From NCBI RefSeq assembly GCF_018449525.1, contig NZ_JAAVUS010000003.1, positions 62,001-126,000 on the forward strand: a stretch of DNA of 64,000 nt, written 5' to 3'. The DNA comes from Bradyrhizobium sp. dw_78. GTDB lineage: Bacteria > Pseudomonadota > Alphaproteobacteria > Rhizobiales > Xanthobacteraceae. Shown in pieces: positions 1-7,828 of the stretch. The position numbers and the translations under genes were made by a program. The notes under the pieces are model-generated. The model saw nothing but the letters and a program-made list of their open reading frames with translations, searched no databases and was not told the origin of the DNA. The stretch's first letter is position 1. Each line of letters opens with the position of its first letter.

Positions 1-537
1 CTCAAGGACGAGGGCGTGATGGCGATCATCCTGCCGCATGGCGTGTTGTTCCGCGGCGGTGCAGAGGCGAAGATCCGCCGGAAGCTACTCGACGATGGGC
101 ACATCGATACCGTCATTGGCTTGCCGGCGAACCTGTTCTATTCGACCGGCATCCCAGTCTGCATCCTCGTCTTGAAGAAGTGCAAGAAGCCCGATGATGT
201 CCTGTTCATCAACGCATCCGAGCATTTCGAAAAGGGCAAGCGACAGAACTACCTGTCGGACGGGCATATCGGGAAGATCATCGACACCTACCAACAGCGT
301 CCCGAGAGCATTGAGCGGTACGCCAGACGTGTAGGCATGGACGAGATTGAGGCCAACGACTTCAACCTGAACATCTCGCGCTATGTCAGCACAGCCGAGC
401 AGGAGGCCGCGATCGATCTATCGGCCGCGCATAGGGAGTTGGTCGAGATCGAAAAGCAGATTCGGGAGTCAACGGTGAAGCACAACATGTTTCTGAAGGA
501 ACTTGGACTATCCCCATTGCCAGCGCCCTATAAGTAA
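1..537 (+). CDS. hsdM: Type I restriction-modification DNA methylase, M subunit, C-terminal part (5' end outside window)
   Basis: The open frame runs in from the left edge; the first in-frame ATG (position 19) is internal, so about 178 C-terminal residues are present. It would transfer a methyl group from S-adenosylmethionine to adenine in the recognition site of a type I system. The segment around GVMAIILPHGVLFRGG and the following RRKLLDDGHIDTVIGLP, then LFYSTGIPVCILVLKK, is typical of the end of the HsdM methylase fold; the N-terminal SAM and NPPF motifs lie off the window. The C-terminal helical tail (EKQIRESTVKHNMFLKELGL) is also family-like. No intact specificity gene (hsdS) follows at once, which is unusual. 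Family assignment is firm; completeness of the system cannot be judged here. Confidence 0.85.
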   Translation, partial: LKDEGVMAIILPHGVLFRGGAEAKIRRKLLDDGHIDTVIGLPANLFYSTGIPVCILVLKKCKKPDDVLFINASEHFEKGKRQNYLSDGHIGKIIDTYQQRPESIERYARRVGMDEIEANDFNLNISRYVSTAEQEAAIDLSAAHRELVEIEKQIRESTVKHNMFLKELGLSPLPAPYK

Positions 538-843
538 TCGAGGCGATCCCTCTCACGTCTCTCGGCGAGATCGTGATCGAGGGCGGCAAAACCTCGGCGG
601 GGATGAGCCGTACTACCGCCCTGGCCGCTGCGGGGGCACGGGGCAGGCTAAAGAAGCGCGGGGGCAGCGGCAATGATTGCTTGGGCTCAAGACGCCAGCG
701 ACTAGCAAGGAGCAGGCGAGGAACGGACAGCCGTGCAAAAGGTTGGCTTCACCTATAGTTTTGTGATTTTCTTAACCTTCTATTGACGGTCACGCCCACA
801 TGATTCAGAACATCGAGATTCACGCTGATTCGCAGGGCACCTT
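538..843. other. Intergenic region after hsdM, no gene recognised
   Basis: About 300 bases separate the hsdM stop from the next start. A short plus-strand frame (573-758) gives an Arg/Gly-rich, low-complexity product that resembles no family I know, and no hsdS-like target-recognition sequence could be read in any frame. The last 80 bases (about 757-843) are AT-rich with a TTGACG hexamer near 783, so a promoter for the downstream three-gene cassette is possible but not demonstrated. Confidence 0.4.
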
Positions 844-1164
844 ATGTTAGCCGCCGTTCCCTCAGATGAATCAAGGACACTCGAATTATTCGATCTCGCA
901 CTGCGTATCCTGAAAGACAGAGGGAATATTCCTCCTCAGCTTTCGGATCATTTTAACGCGGTGCTTCGACAAGCAAAAGAGTTGGCAACGACGCCAACCA
1001 AGGTCCACGGAAGCCCGTCGCCCCAAGCCATTCAGCTTGCTTGCCGCATCCTGGAAATTTCAGAATTGCGTGCCGTCATCGCAGCAGTCGATGGCATCGA
1101 CGCAGTGACGCCAGACATGGCATCAAAGATGCTTTTATCTCTGGAGGCGCGCGTTGCGCCCTAA
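844..1164 (+). CDS. Small uncharacterised protein, first gene of three-gene accessory cassette
   Basis: A 106-aa protein beginning at ATG with a CAGGG purine stretch about 7 bases upstream. I do not recognise a family. It looks mostly helical, with no membrane segment, signal peptide or cysteine pair, and only one Cys. Its last 11 bases overlap the start of the following metallopeptidase-like gene, so the two are probably translationally coupled. Base composition is lower in GC than the core genes beyond 3 kb, as for its two neighbours, suggesting transfer as a unit. It could be a partner, inhibitor or sensor for the peptidase-like or deaminase-like protein; that is inference from the overlap only. 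Confidence 0.6.
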   Translation: MLAAVPSDESRTLELFDLALRILKDRGNIPPQLSDHFNAVLRQAKELATTPTKVHGSPSPQAIQLACRILEISELRAVIAAVDGIDAVTPDMASKMLLSLEARVAP

Positions 1165-2185
1165 CGTTGATCTGTTCCTCATCAGGGATAGTCTACGTGA
1201 ATGTCAGGAAACAACCTATTTCAGCGGGAAACTCCACACCTTCACCGCACGGTTGATCGAGGTCATCGACCACGTTTTGCAGAATGAGCAATCATTAGGG
1301 CCCGATATTGTCCGGGCGTTCGCGTCTCACGCCTTAAGCGCAAACCGATACCTCGCTGGCAGCACGACGAAAGAGTCGCCTTACGAGATAGAGTATTGCC
1401 TTCAGGCTGTTATACCAAAATGGTCGAAGCGCGACTGCCTAATAACGACAGCGCTCACCGACGAGCGAGATTTTCATTTTCGTCCGACTGATCCCTGGGC
1501 CTTCGTAAAGGCTGCGCTGCCTGGCTACGCCACTTCGGGCTTTGATCCGTTGCTAGTCCAACTTGGTGTGCCGAGGGTTTATAGCCACAAACCACTCTTC
1601 TGTGTGCCGCTGTACCATGAGCTGGGTCACTTCGTTGATATTTCAAACGGTGTAACGAACCTCAGTAGCCTCATCCAGCGACCCAATTCCGCTTGGGAGT
1701 TGCAGCATAGACTTGAACATTTTGCCGATATCTTCGCCGCAGCTTACATCGGAAGGTGTAGCATTAGAGCTCTCGAAATGATTGCTCCAAATAATCCAAC
1801 CACCACGACTCATCCATCGACTGCTGACAGGGTCGCGCTGGTCGAAGACTTTTTGGCTGGCCGCAATACTGGAATAATTCCGTTGTTTCAGGCCTGCCTG
1901 CAGCAACTTGGGTTGCCGCCGCTTCAGATCGAGCACGTTGCGTTGAACCTCGATCCCGCCTTCGATGATATCAGAACGCACTCCATAACGAGCAAGGGCG
2001 AACTGCATGGCATATTCAATTCGGCGTGGGTATATCTGGAGAACACGTTAGACAATCGATCTGCTCCCTGGATTGCGCCCAGTTCAACGACGGCAGATAT
2101 CGAGCGGGTTGTAAATGACCTAACGGAAAAGTCGATACGCAACGCCTCGATCAAAGAGAGGTGGGAAAGTGGCGCTACTCCATAG
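1154..2185 (+). CDS. Putative zinc metallopeptidase-like protein (HELGH motif)
   Basis: A 343-aa soluble protein starting at TTG and overlapping the gene before it by 11 bases. Residues 155-159 read HELGH, the HExxH zinc-binding signature, followed at about 188-194 by an E..AD.FA pattern (LEHFADIFAA), which matches the arrangement of the third ligand in gluzincin-like families such as ImmA/IrrE. The N-terminal 150 residues have no domain I know. Presence of both motifs supports an active zinc site; the substrate is unknown. The 3' end overlaps the start of a dCTP-deaminase-like gene by 17 bases, so peptidase and nucleotide enzyme are likely made together. A role as a protease sensor or trigger in a defence or stress cassette is inference. 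Confidence 0.65.
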   Translation: MRPNVDLFLIRDSLRECQETTYFSGKLHTFTARLIEVIDHVLQNEQSLGPDIVRAFASHALSANRYLAGSTTKESPYEIEYCLQAVIPKWSKRDCLITTALTDERDFHFRPTDPWAFVKAALPGYATSGFDPLLVQLGVPRVYSHKPLFCVPLYHELGHFVDISNGVTNLSSLIQRPNSAWELQHRLEHFADIFAAAYIGRCSIRALEMIAPNNPTTTTHPSTADRVALVEDFLAGRNTGIIPLFQACLQQLGLPPLQIEHVALNLDPAFDDIRTHSITSKGELHGIFNSAWVYLENTLDNRSAPWIAPSSTTADIERVVNDLTEKSIRNASIKERWESGATP

Positions 2186-2783
2186 AGGCGAGCTTACTCG
2201 CCGACTAACTCTAAAAGGTGACGAAGCTCTCTTCATTGATCCATTGCTGGATCCGGGCCAAATCGGTGAGGTGACAATCGACCTACGCCTTGGATGTGAT
2301 TTCCTAGTTTCGATACTGACTCGTCGGCCATATATTGGCACAGTAAAGAGCGATCCGTCTTTTCGCGGTATTGCGTCTTACTTCCAAACGACGCGGCGAG
2401 AGTTCGGCGATAGCTTCATGCTCTATCCCAACCAGCTGGCGCTTACTACGACACTGGAGTTTATTGGACTACCTGGTGACGTGCATGCTGACGTGTTGAC
2501 GCGAAGTAGCTACACTCGGTTGGGCATCCATCTGAACACAATGATTCAGCCGGGATACCGAGGATGCTTTCCGATCGAATTGTTCAACGAGAGCAACAAT
2601 CCGGTTGAATTAGTTGTTGGAAGCCGGATTTTTCAGACGCGGCTTTTTCAAGGTGAGTTTAAATCTCAGTACAGTTCGATTGCCGCCCCAAGAAAATACC
2701 TTGGGAATGTTCGTCCAATCGCGTCCAGGGCTGCGGATGATCCAGATTTAGAGCGCTTATTCCGGATTCGAGAAAAGCGCTAG
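2169..2783 (+). CDS. dCTP deaminase / dUTPase-fold protein
   Basis: A 204-aa protein starting at GTG inside the end of the peptidase-like gene. It matches the trimeric dCTP deaminase fold: an N-terminal VTIDLRLG strand (35-42), the core R112-S113-S114..R117-L-G motif, the PGYRG turn near 128-132, the catalytic-type glutamate in PIELFN (E137), and a C-terminal KYLGN segment resembling the nucleotide-closing KYQGQ. Ser, Arg and Glu correspond to the catalytic Ser111, Arg115 and Glu138 of E. coli Dcd, so deamination of dCTP (or a related triphosphatase activity) is plausible. Housekeeping dcd genes are not normally joined to an HELGH protein, and this copy is AT-richer than the core genome; it lies between hsdM and a tRNA. 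Fold assignment is confident; substrate and role are not. Confidence 0.78.
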   Translation: MALLHRGELTRRLTLKGDEALFIDPLLDPGQIGEVTIDLRLGCDFLVSILTRRPYIGTVKSDPSFRGIASYFQTTRREFGDSFMLYPNQLALTTTLEFIGLPGDVHADVLTRSSYTRLGIHLNTMIQPGYRGCFPIELFNESNNPVELVVGSRIFQTRLFQGEFKSQYSSIAAPRKYLGNVRPIASRAADDPDLERLFRIREKR

Positions 2784-2852
2784 GGAGCTTACCCAGTGCT
2801 TACCTAAGGGGAGGCTATAAAAGGGCAGCGGATCGTAAGCTATTGATCTTGC

Positions 2853-2929
2853 TGGCGCACCCGACACGATTCGAACGTGTGACCTTTGCCTTCGGAGGGC
2901 AACGCTCTATCCAGCTGAGCTACGGGTGC
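2853..2929 (-). tRNA. tRNA-Arg (anticodon CCG)
   Basis: Read on the minus strand, a complete 77-nt cloverleaf: acceptor GCACCCG pairing with CGGGTGC, D arm GCTC/GAGC, anticodon stem TTGCC/GGCAA around loop CTCCGAA giving anticodon CCG, T arm ACACG-TTCGAAT-CGTGT, discriminator G and encoded CCA. It decodes CGG. Its 3' end faces the AT-richer accessory genes at 1-2783, the orientation expected if that segment is the end of an element integrated at the 3' end of this tRNA. Confidence 0.96.
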
Positions 2930-3045
2930 AATAAGGTTCATTTAGCCGATTGGCCCGGTCTCGGCAACGGTCAGTCGGAGGAGGTGAAGCGGCAATGTAG
3001 GCCGGATCCGGGGCGATATCCTGGACTATGGCGCGGCGGACTGGT

Positions 3046-3450
3046 CTAGGCCGGAACGATCTCCTTGCCGATCGGCCAGAGCGCGATTCCCGCTAATTTC
3101 AAATGGGCCCAGGCGAAGGGAATGCCGATGATCGTGATCGCCAGCACGATTGCGGTAATCAGGTGTCCGAGCGCCAGCCACCAGCCGGCGAGCACGAGCC
3201 AGACCACATTGCCGATCAGGCCGAGCGGCCCGGTGCCGATATCGGGTTGACCGGTCAGCGTTTCGCGGTTGACGGCCTTCTGGCCGAACGGCAGCAGCGT
3301 ATAAAGCGCGATGTTGAGCGCGGCCTTTGCCCAGGGCAGGCCGATGATGGTGATGGCCATGATGATGGCTGCGACTACCCAGCCTATCGCCATCCAGACG
3401 CCGCCGCAGAGCAGCCAGAGAATGTTCAGTAAGATCGAAACAGCGGGCAT
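3046..3450 (-). CDS. YccF domain-containing inner-membrane protein
   Basis: A 134-aa membrane protein made of two similar halves, each with a hydrophobic pair of helices ending in an ITIIGLPWA / ITIIGIPFA motif, and the closing [11 protein letters not shown]. This duplicated arrangement is the YccF (DUF307) family, function unknown. An upstream in-frame ATG at 3504 would add 18 polar residues, but the ATG at 3450 places the start directly before the first hydrophobic helix, as in family members, and is preferred; no strong ribosome site decides between them. It is followed on the minus strand by tRNA-Arg and preceded by a histidine kinase gene, with no evident functional link. Confidence 0.85.
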   Translation of the reverse strand: MPAVSILLNILWLLCGGVWMAIGWVVAAIIMAITIIGLPWAKAALNIALYTLLPFGQKAVNRETLTGQPDIGTGPLGLIGNVVWLVLAGWWLALGHLITAIVLAITIIGIPFAWAHLKLAGIALWPIGKEIVPA

Positions 3451-3594
3451 GGCATTGCTTTGGAATGTGAGTGGCGCCGTCGTGCGAATGACTGCTTCCG
3501 ACAATTATAAGCCTTCCCGAGAGCAGGCGATAGTAAGCGGAGCGGAGAACGCGCGGAAGGCGGCCGCGGGCGCAAATAGCCGGCAGATTGCAGC

Positions 3595-4569
3595 TCAGCC
3601 CTTGGGTATCCGGCACTGCATCGTGCAGTGAACGCCGGTTTCCAGGAAGGCGATCTCGGTTTTGCCCTCGAACGGCCCGAGCGCCGAATTCAACAGCTTG
3701 GTGCCAAATCCGGGCCGTCCGACCGGGACGACCGGCGGGCCTTCGGTCTCGTCCCAGACGACATTGAGGCGGCCATCTGCAACGGACCACGACACCTGCA
3801 ACAATCCGTGCGCGGAGGAAAATGCGCCGTATTTGCCGGCATTGGTCGCAAGCTCGTGGAATATCAGGGCAAGGCTGACCGCGAGCTTGGCCGGAAGAAA
3901 CACCGGCTTGCCGTTCAGGGTGAGGCGGACGTGACCGTAGGGACCGAGCTCCGAGACCAGCAGATCCCTGATGTCGCAACCGCTGCCGTCGACCCGCGCG
4001 ATCAGGTCGTCGGCTGCGGACAGCGCCCGCAGCCGGGAATCGATTGTCGCCCAGATATCCGGCTGGTCCTGCAGGACCTGATGCAGCACGGCATGGACGG
4101 TCGACACTTTGTTTTTCAGCCGGTGTTGCAATTCGTCGACCACAAGCTTGCGATATTCCTCCTCCTCGATCAGCCGCTGGGCGATGCCCCGCTGGCGCGC
4201 GGCGACCGTTCGGTAGTGCTCGATGCCCCATATGGCGAAGCCGGATATCGCAAGGAAGATCAGCAGCAGCACCAGCTTTGCAAAATCCATTGCAGGACCG
4301 GCCGATGCGCCGTCGAAATTCAGGAATATCCCGAGCAAGCCCCCGGCAAGTGCGGTCGCGGTGCCGATCCTCCAGCCGGCAAAGGCCGTGGCGACAACGA
4401 CGGCCGGGACATAGGGCGTGAAAAATATATCCGGCCGGATCAGGGAGAGCCACCACCGCGCCAACGTCGACAACGCGGTGCAGCAGGCAGCGAATCCAAT
4501 GCTGACAAGCGGTGATGGCTGCGAGTTCCCCTGCCAGCCCCGCCGGAATTCGTCGATCAATTTCCCCAT
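3595..4569 (-). CDS. Membrane-bound HWE/HisKA_2-family sensor histidine kinase
   Basis: 324 aa. Residues about 20-115 contain three to four membrane helices resembling the DUF4118/KdpD-type sensor module. A coiled linker (about 120-142) leads to the phosphorylation segment DELQHRLKNKVSTVHAV with His149, the HxxLKN signature of the HisKA_2/HWE class common in rhizobia. The ATP-binding part has the N box HELATNAGKYGA, the WDETEGP motif that gives the HWE family part of its name, and a GFGTKLL G-box. It would autophosphorylate and pass phosphate to a separate receiver protein. No response regulator is adjacent, so its partner is unknown; such kinases often serve the general stress response or photosensing, but no PAS/LOV domain is present here. 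Confidence 0.9.
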   Translation of the reverse strand: MGKLIDEFRRGWQGNSQPSPLVSIGFAACCTALSTLARWWLSLIRPDIFFTPYVPAVVVATAFAGWRIGTATALAGGLLGIFLNFDGASAGPAMDFAKLVLLLIFLAISGFAIWGIEHYRTVAARQRGIAQRLIEEEEYRKLVVDELQHRLKNKVSTVHAVLHQVLQDQPDIWATIDSRLRALSAADDLIARVDGSGCDIRDLLVSELGPYGHVRLTLNGKPVFLPAKLAVSLALIFHELATNAGKYGAFSSAHGLLQVSWSVADGRLNVVWDETEGPPVVPVGRPGFGTKLLNSALGPFEGKTEIAFLETGVHCTMQCRIPKG

Positions 4570-4805
4570 CCGCTACTTCAGCCCGATCAGCGAATCGAAA
4601 ATAAGGCCGAGTCAGGGGAAAACCTTGCAACTCAAATGATACGGCCAGGATTACACAGAAGATTACGCCGCCAAGATTACATTGCATGGGCTCAACACCG
4701 TGCGTCCGCGTGACGGAATAATCGTGGCGAAAGAATAAAAGCCTCGCTTGCTTTGTTCCATCAGGCTGGCGATATTGAACGAAATCACGACAACGAGGAA
4801 ACCGG

Positions 4806-5648
4806 ATGGGACGGCTGGATGGCAAGGTCGCGGTGATCACCGGCGCGACGAGCGGCATCGGTCTGCGCACAGCGGAAATTTTTGTTGCCGAGGGCGCGAA
4901 AGTCGTCATCGCCGGACGACGCAAGGCGGAAGGCGAAGCGCTGGCCGCCAGCCTCGGTTCTGCCTGCGCCTTTCGCCAGACCGACGTCACGGTCGAAGAC
5001 CAGGTGCGCTCGCTGATCGGGCTCGCCGTTGAAAAGTTCGGCCGTATCGACTGCCTGTTCAACAATGCCGGCGGGCCGGCGCAAACCGGCGGCATCGAGG
5101 GGCTCGAGGTCGAACGCTTCGATGCCGGGATGGCGACACTGGTGCGCAGCGTCATGCTCGGCATGAAACATGCCGCGCCGCATATGAAAAAGCAGGGCTC
5201 CGGCAGCATCATCAACAATGGCAGCATCGCCGGCCGGCTTGCCGGGTTTTCGTCGTCGCTTATCTATGGTGCGGCCAAGGCCGCCGTCATTCACCTCACC
5301 AAATGCGTGGCGATGGAGCTCGGCGAATCCAATATCCGCGTCAACTCCATTTCGCCGGGGGCGATTGCGACCGGTATCTTCGGCAAGGCGCTCGGCCTGT
5401 CGGTCGAGGCGGCGGAAAAAACGCCGGATGCGATGCGCGAAATCTACAAGACCGCACAGCCGATTCCGCGCACCGGATTGCCCGAGGACATCGCCCATGC
5501 CGCGGTGTTTCTCGCCAGCGATGAATCCAGCTTTATCAATGGCCACGATCTGGTCGTCGACGGCGCCATCACCGGCGGCCGCAACTGGACCGCGCAGCAG
5601 CAAGGTTACGTCGCGTTGCGCAAGGCGTTCGACCAGGGCGCGGGATAA
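4806..5648 (+). CDS. Short-chain dehydrogenase/reductase (SDR) family oxidoreductase
   Basis: 280 aa, single SDR domain. The N-terminal TGATSGIG cofactor-binding motif is at about residues 12-19, the NNAGG motif near 90, the catalytic serine in NNGSIAG and the YxxxK pair in IYGAAKAAV, followed by ISPGAIATGIFG, the usual segment after strand 6, and a C-terminal INGHDLVVDG. Arg/Lys residues after the second strand (AGRRKAEG) suggest NADP(H) preference. Classical SDR length is about 250, so it carries a short tail. No neighbouring pathway gene defines the substrate; it stands alone between the histidine kinase (divergent) and a depolymerase-like esterase. Confidence 0.9.
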   Translation: MGRLDGKVAVITGATSGIGLRTAEIFVAEGAKVVIAGRRKAEGEALAASLGSACAFRQTDVTVEDQVRSLIGLAVEKFGRIDCLFNNAGGPAQTGGIEGLEVERFDAGMATLVRSVMLGMKHAAPHMKKQGSGSIINNGSIAGRLAGFSSSLIYGAAKAAVIHLTKCVAMELGESNIRVNSISPGAIATGIFGKALGLSVEAAEKTPDAMREIYKTAQPIPRTGLPEDIAHAAVFLASDESSFINGHDLVVDGAITGGRNWTAQQQGYVALRKAFDQGAG

Positions 5649-5757
5649 TTCGAAACGCCGGGGCTTATACGGACCGGAACCTTCGCGATCCGCTATGTCA
5701 CGGGCGAAAGTACCACACGCAAGCCGTCGCGCGGGTTCCGGGATGGATGGAACCGCA

Positions 5758-5859
5758 ATGCAAATCGCCAACGCTTCCGGCATTGCCATCATCGGCACGG
5801 CGTTCTTCGCAATCGAGTCCGCAGCATGGGCGCAGCGAGCTCTGTTTGCCACGCTATAG
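5758..5859 (+). pseudogene. Possible orphan signal-peptide fragment ending in a dispersed repeat
   Basis: An ATG at 5758 opens a 33-codon frame whose product has a hydrophobic core (IAIIGTAFFAIE) and an SAAWAQ sequence like a signal-peptidase site, then stops at TAG inside the left end of a dispersed repeat (5855-5959). This looks like the start of a secreted-protein gene cut off by the repeat. It is too short to be sure it is or was a gene. Confidence 0.25.
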
Positions 5860-5959
5860 CGTTTTCGAACGAAGTGGATTCCGGTTCGCGTGATGAAAAC
5901 GGGTCACAACAAAAGAGGTGAGCCCGGTTTTGATTCCATCAGAACCGATAAGGCTCTGG
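5855..5959 (+). repeat. Dispersed repeat family A, copy 1
   Basis: A 105-base unit running from TATAGCGTTTTCGAACGAAG through GGATTCCGGTTCGCGTGATG and GAAAACGGGTCACAACAAAA to GGTTTTGATTCCATCAGAAC, then a short GGCTCTGG tail. The same order of blocks recurs at 26777, 41378 (inverted) and 59778 in this window. Its right part contains the near-palindrome GGTTxTGATTCxATCAGAACC. It occupies the gap between the SDR gene and the esterase gene; the rest of the gap (5649-6150) holds nothing else I recognise. Confidence 0.8.
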
Positions 5960-6159
5960 CGTTGTTTACGTTGTCGATGATGGCATGCGTCATATTTTTG
6001 ACGTGGATGCGCCACTCAGCGGTCGAGTGACAACGAGTGACAAATTAACAACGACGGCCATTATCCACGAAAACCGACGGCACACGGCCTTTTTATTTTG
6101 CAGTGCAGCAACTATCTGTTGTTGAATGGGGTTGGAATATCTCCAACGCGGAGTTGCCG

Positions 6160-7377
6160 TTGTCGCTTGCAAAGAACGTCGAGTTCCTGAGCCGTTTGCC
6201 GAAGTTGAATGGCTTTAACGGCTTCAATGGCTTTGGAGCGTACGGATTTATCTCAAATTTTAATTATCGTGGTCCGTTGGTCGAGGTTGCCGATTTCGGA
6301 CCGAATCCTGGCTCGCTCCGGATGTTTTCGTTTGTTCCGGATACTCTCCGGAAAAAGCCGGCGCTTGTCGTCGTGCTGCATGGCTGCGGCCAGACCGCGG
6401 CGGGCTATGATGTCGGCACCGGCTGGTCCGATCTGGCGAAGCGCTATGGCTTCGCGTTGCTGATGCCCGAGCAAAGGGCATCGAACAACGCCAATATGTG
6501 CTTCAGCTGGTTCAATCCGGCAGACACCGCGCGCGAGCAGGGTGAAGCGCGCTCGATCCGGCAGATGATCGCGCGGATGGTGCGCGATCACAAAATCGAT
6601 CCGGAGCGCGTTTATATCACCGGCCTTTCCGCCGGCGGCGCGATGACGTCGGTCATGCTCGCGACCTATCCCGAGGTGTTCGCGGGCGGCGCCATCATCG
6701 CCGGCCTGCCGTTCGGCATCGCGAGCAATTTGCGGGAAGCGCTGAGCGGAATGATGCAGCCGTCGGCCCGTTCGGCGCGTGAATTGGGCGATCTGGTGCG
6801 TGGCGCGTCGAATCACCGGGGACCGTGGCCGAAATTGTCGGTATGGCACGGTACCGCGGACCGCACCGTCAGTCCCGCGAACGCCAATGAGATCGTCAAG
6901 CAGTGGCTCGATGTGCATCGTCTGCCGGCGGCTCCGATGTCGACCGGGATTGTCGACGGTTATCCGCATCAGGTCTGGTGGAATGCGGATGGCGCAACGA
7001 CCGTTGAATCCTACACCATTACGGACATGGCGCACGGCACACCGCTCGGTCTGGCCAGTAACGAGGAGCGATACGGGGCAGAGGGCGCGTTCCTGATCGA
7101 GGCGGGAATCTCGTCCTCGTATCACATCGCGAATTTCTTCGGCCTGACGGGGCGGGTTCGCCAGCCGGAAGCCGTTACAGTCGAATCGCCCAGCGCCAAG
7201 CTCATTCCGGCGGTTTCTCCGCTATCGATGTCGGGGCCGGATTTGGCAAAGGGGCTGCGGCCGCTGCCGGCGGTCGATCGCCGCCCGGAGCCGCCGCACC
7301 AGCAGCGGCCGCGCCGAACCGTCGATGTCAGCGCCGTGATTTCGCGTGCGCTGGCTGCCGCGGGGCTGACGAAATAG
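6160..7377 (+). CDS. PHB depolymerase-family esterase (alpha/beta hydrolase)
   Basis: About 405 aa. An HGCGQTA oxyanion-type motif follows the first long strand, and the GLSAGGAM segment carries the serine nucleophile of the PHB depolymerase (esterase_phb) family; the Asp (HGTADRTVSP) and His (MAHGTPLG) of the triad are in place. These enzymes cleave polyhydroxybutyrate or other esters. Family members begin near the KNVEFLSRLPKL segment, so the TTG at 6160, six bases after a GGAG, is my preferred start; TTG 6154 or GTG 6103 would extend it. No clear signal peptide was seen with any start. A short GFNGFNGF repeat lies near the N terminus and the last 70 residues are Pro/Arg-rich. Intracellular phaZ lies 7.5 kb downstream. 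Confidence 0.85.
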   Translation: MSLAKNVEFLSRLPKLNGFNGFNGFGAYGFISNFNYRGPLVEVADFGPNPGSLRMFSFVPDTLRKKPALVVVLHGCGQTAAGYDVGTGWSDLAKRYGFALLMPEQRASNNANMCFSWFNPADTAREQGEARSIRQMIARMVRDHKIDPERVYITGLSAGGAMTSVMLATYPEVFAGGAIIAGLPFGIASNLREALSGMMQPSARSARELGDLVRGASNHRGPWPKLSVWHGTADRTVSPANANEIVKQWLDVHRLPAAPMSTGIVDGYPHQVWWNADGATTVESYTITDMAHGTPLGLASNEERYGAEGAFLIEAGISSSYHIANFFGLTGRVRQPEAVTVESPSAKLIPAVSPLSMSGPDLAKGLRPLPAVDRRPEPPHQQRPRRTVDVSAVISRALAAAGLTK

Positions 7378-7418
7378 CCCGGCGGGGCATATCGGTATCG
7401 CGGCGAATTTGCCGCCCT

Positions 7419-7748
7419 TCAAATCACTTCATAGGCAAAGAACAGCGTGATCACCGCAAGGCCGATCAGGCCCGCCAGAAAGCAGCGATCGGCGATTGCC
7501 TCGCAGCGCTCGCTGGTCCGCGTCAGGCCGGGATAACGGATCGAGATATAAGAGGCGATCGCGCTGGCAAGAAACAACAGCGACGCCAGCGCGGTATATT
7601 CATCGACCCGGCTCGGGCCGATATGGACTTCGGCCAGCTTGACCAATCCGATCAGCGTCGCGCAGACGCCGACCATCGTGCCTGAACTCGGCAGGATGTG
7701 TTTCGAAAGCGCCCGCTCTCCGTTCGAGGGGCCGTTGTCGTCGGACAT
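7419..7748 (-). CDS. Small hypothetical membrane protein
   Basis: A 109-aa protein with a polar N terminus and three predicted membrane helices (around residues 22-40, 50-68 and 88-108). No family recognised. The ATG at 7748 gives a natural start; the open frame continues upstream as meaningless Arg-rich sequence overlapping the neighbouring gene in another frame. It follows the MBL-fold hydrolase on the same strand after 80 bases, so the two may be cotranscribed. Function unknown. Confidence 0.6.
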   Translation of the reverse strand: MSDDNGPSNGERALSKHILPSSGTMVGVCATLIGLVKLAEVHIGPSRVDEYTALASLLFLASAIASYISIRYPGLTRTSERCEAIADRCFLAGLIGLAVITLFFAYEVI

Positions 7749-7828
7749 GATGCGATCCTGCTCTGGAGTCTGGCCGGTTGTGTCGGCAAGGAGGCGTGCG
7801 GACTTCAATATCGAAGAACGTCGCCGCC

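Noticed and set aside
538..843. hsdS remnant after hsdM
   Set aside because: Some frames show a loosely similar GEIVIEGG phrase, but no target-recognition domain or repeats follow, so the claim is not supported.
2843..3049. Small plus-strand frame across the tRNA
   Set aside because: It reads through the tRNA-Arg gene in antisense and has no protein features.
3026..5227. Long minus-strand open frame opposite and across the YccF, kinase and SDR genes
   Set aside because: Its product is Arg/Ala-rich with no family features and lies over clear genes in other frames; shadow of GC-rich coding DNA.
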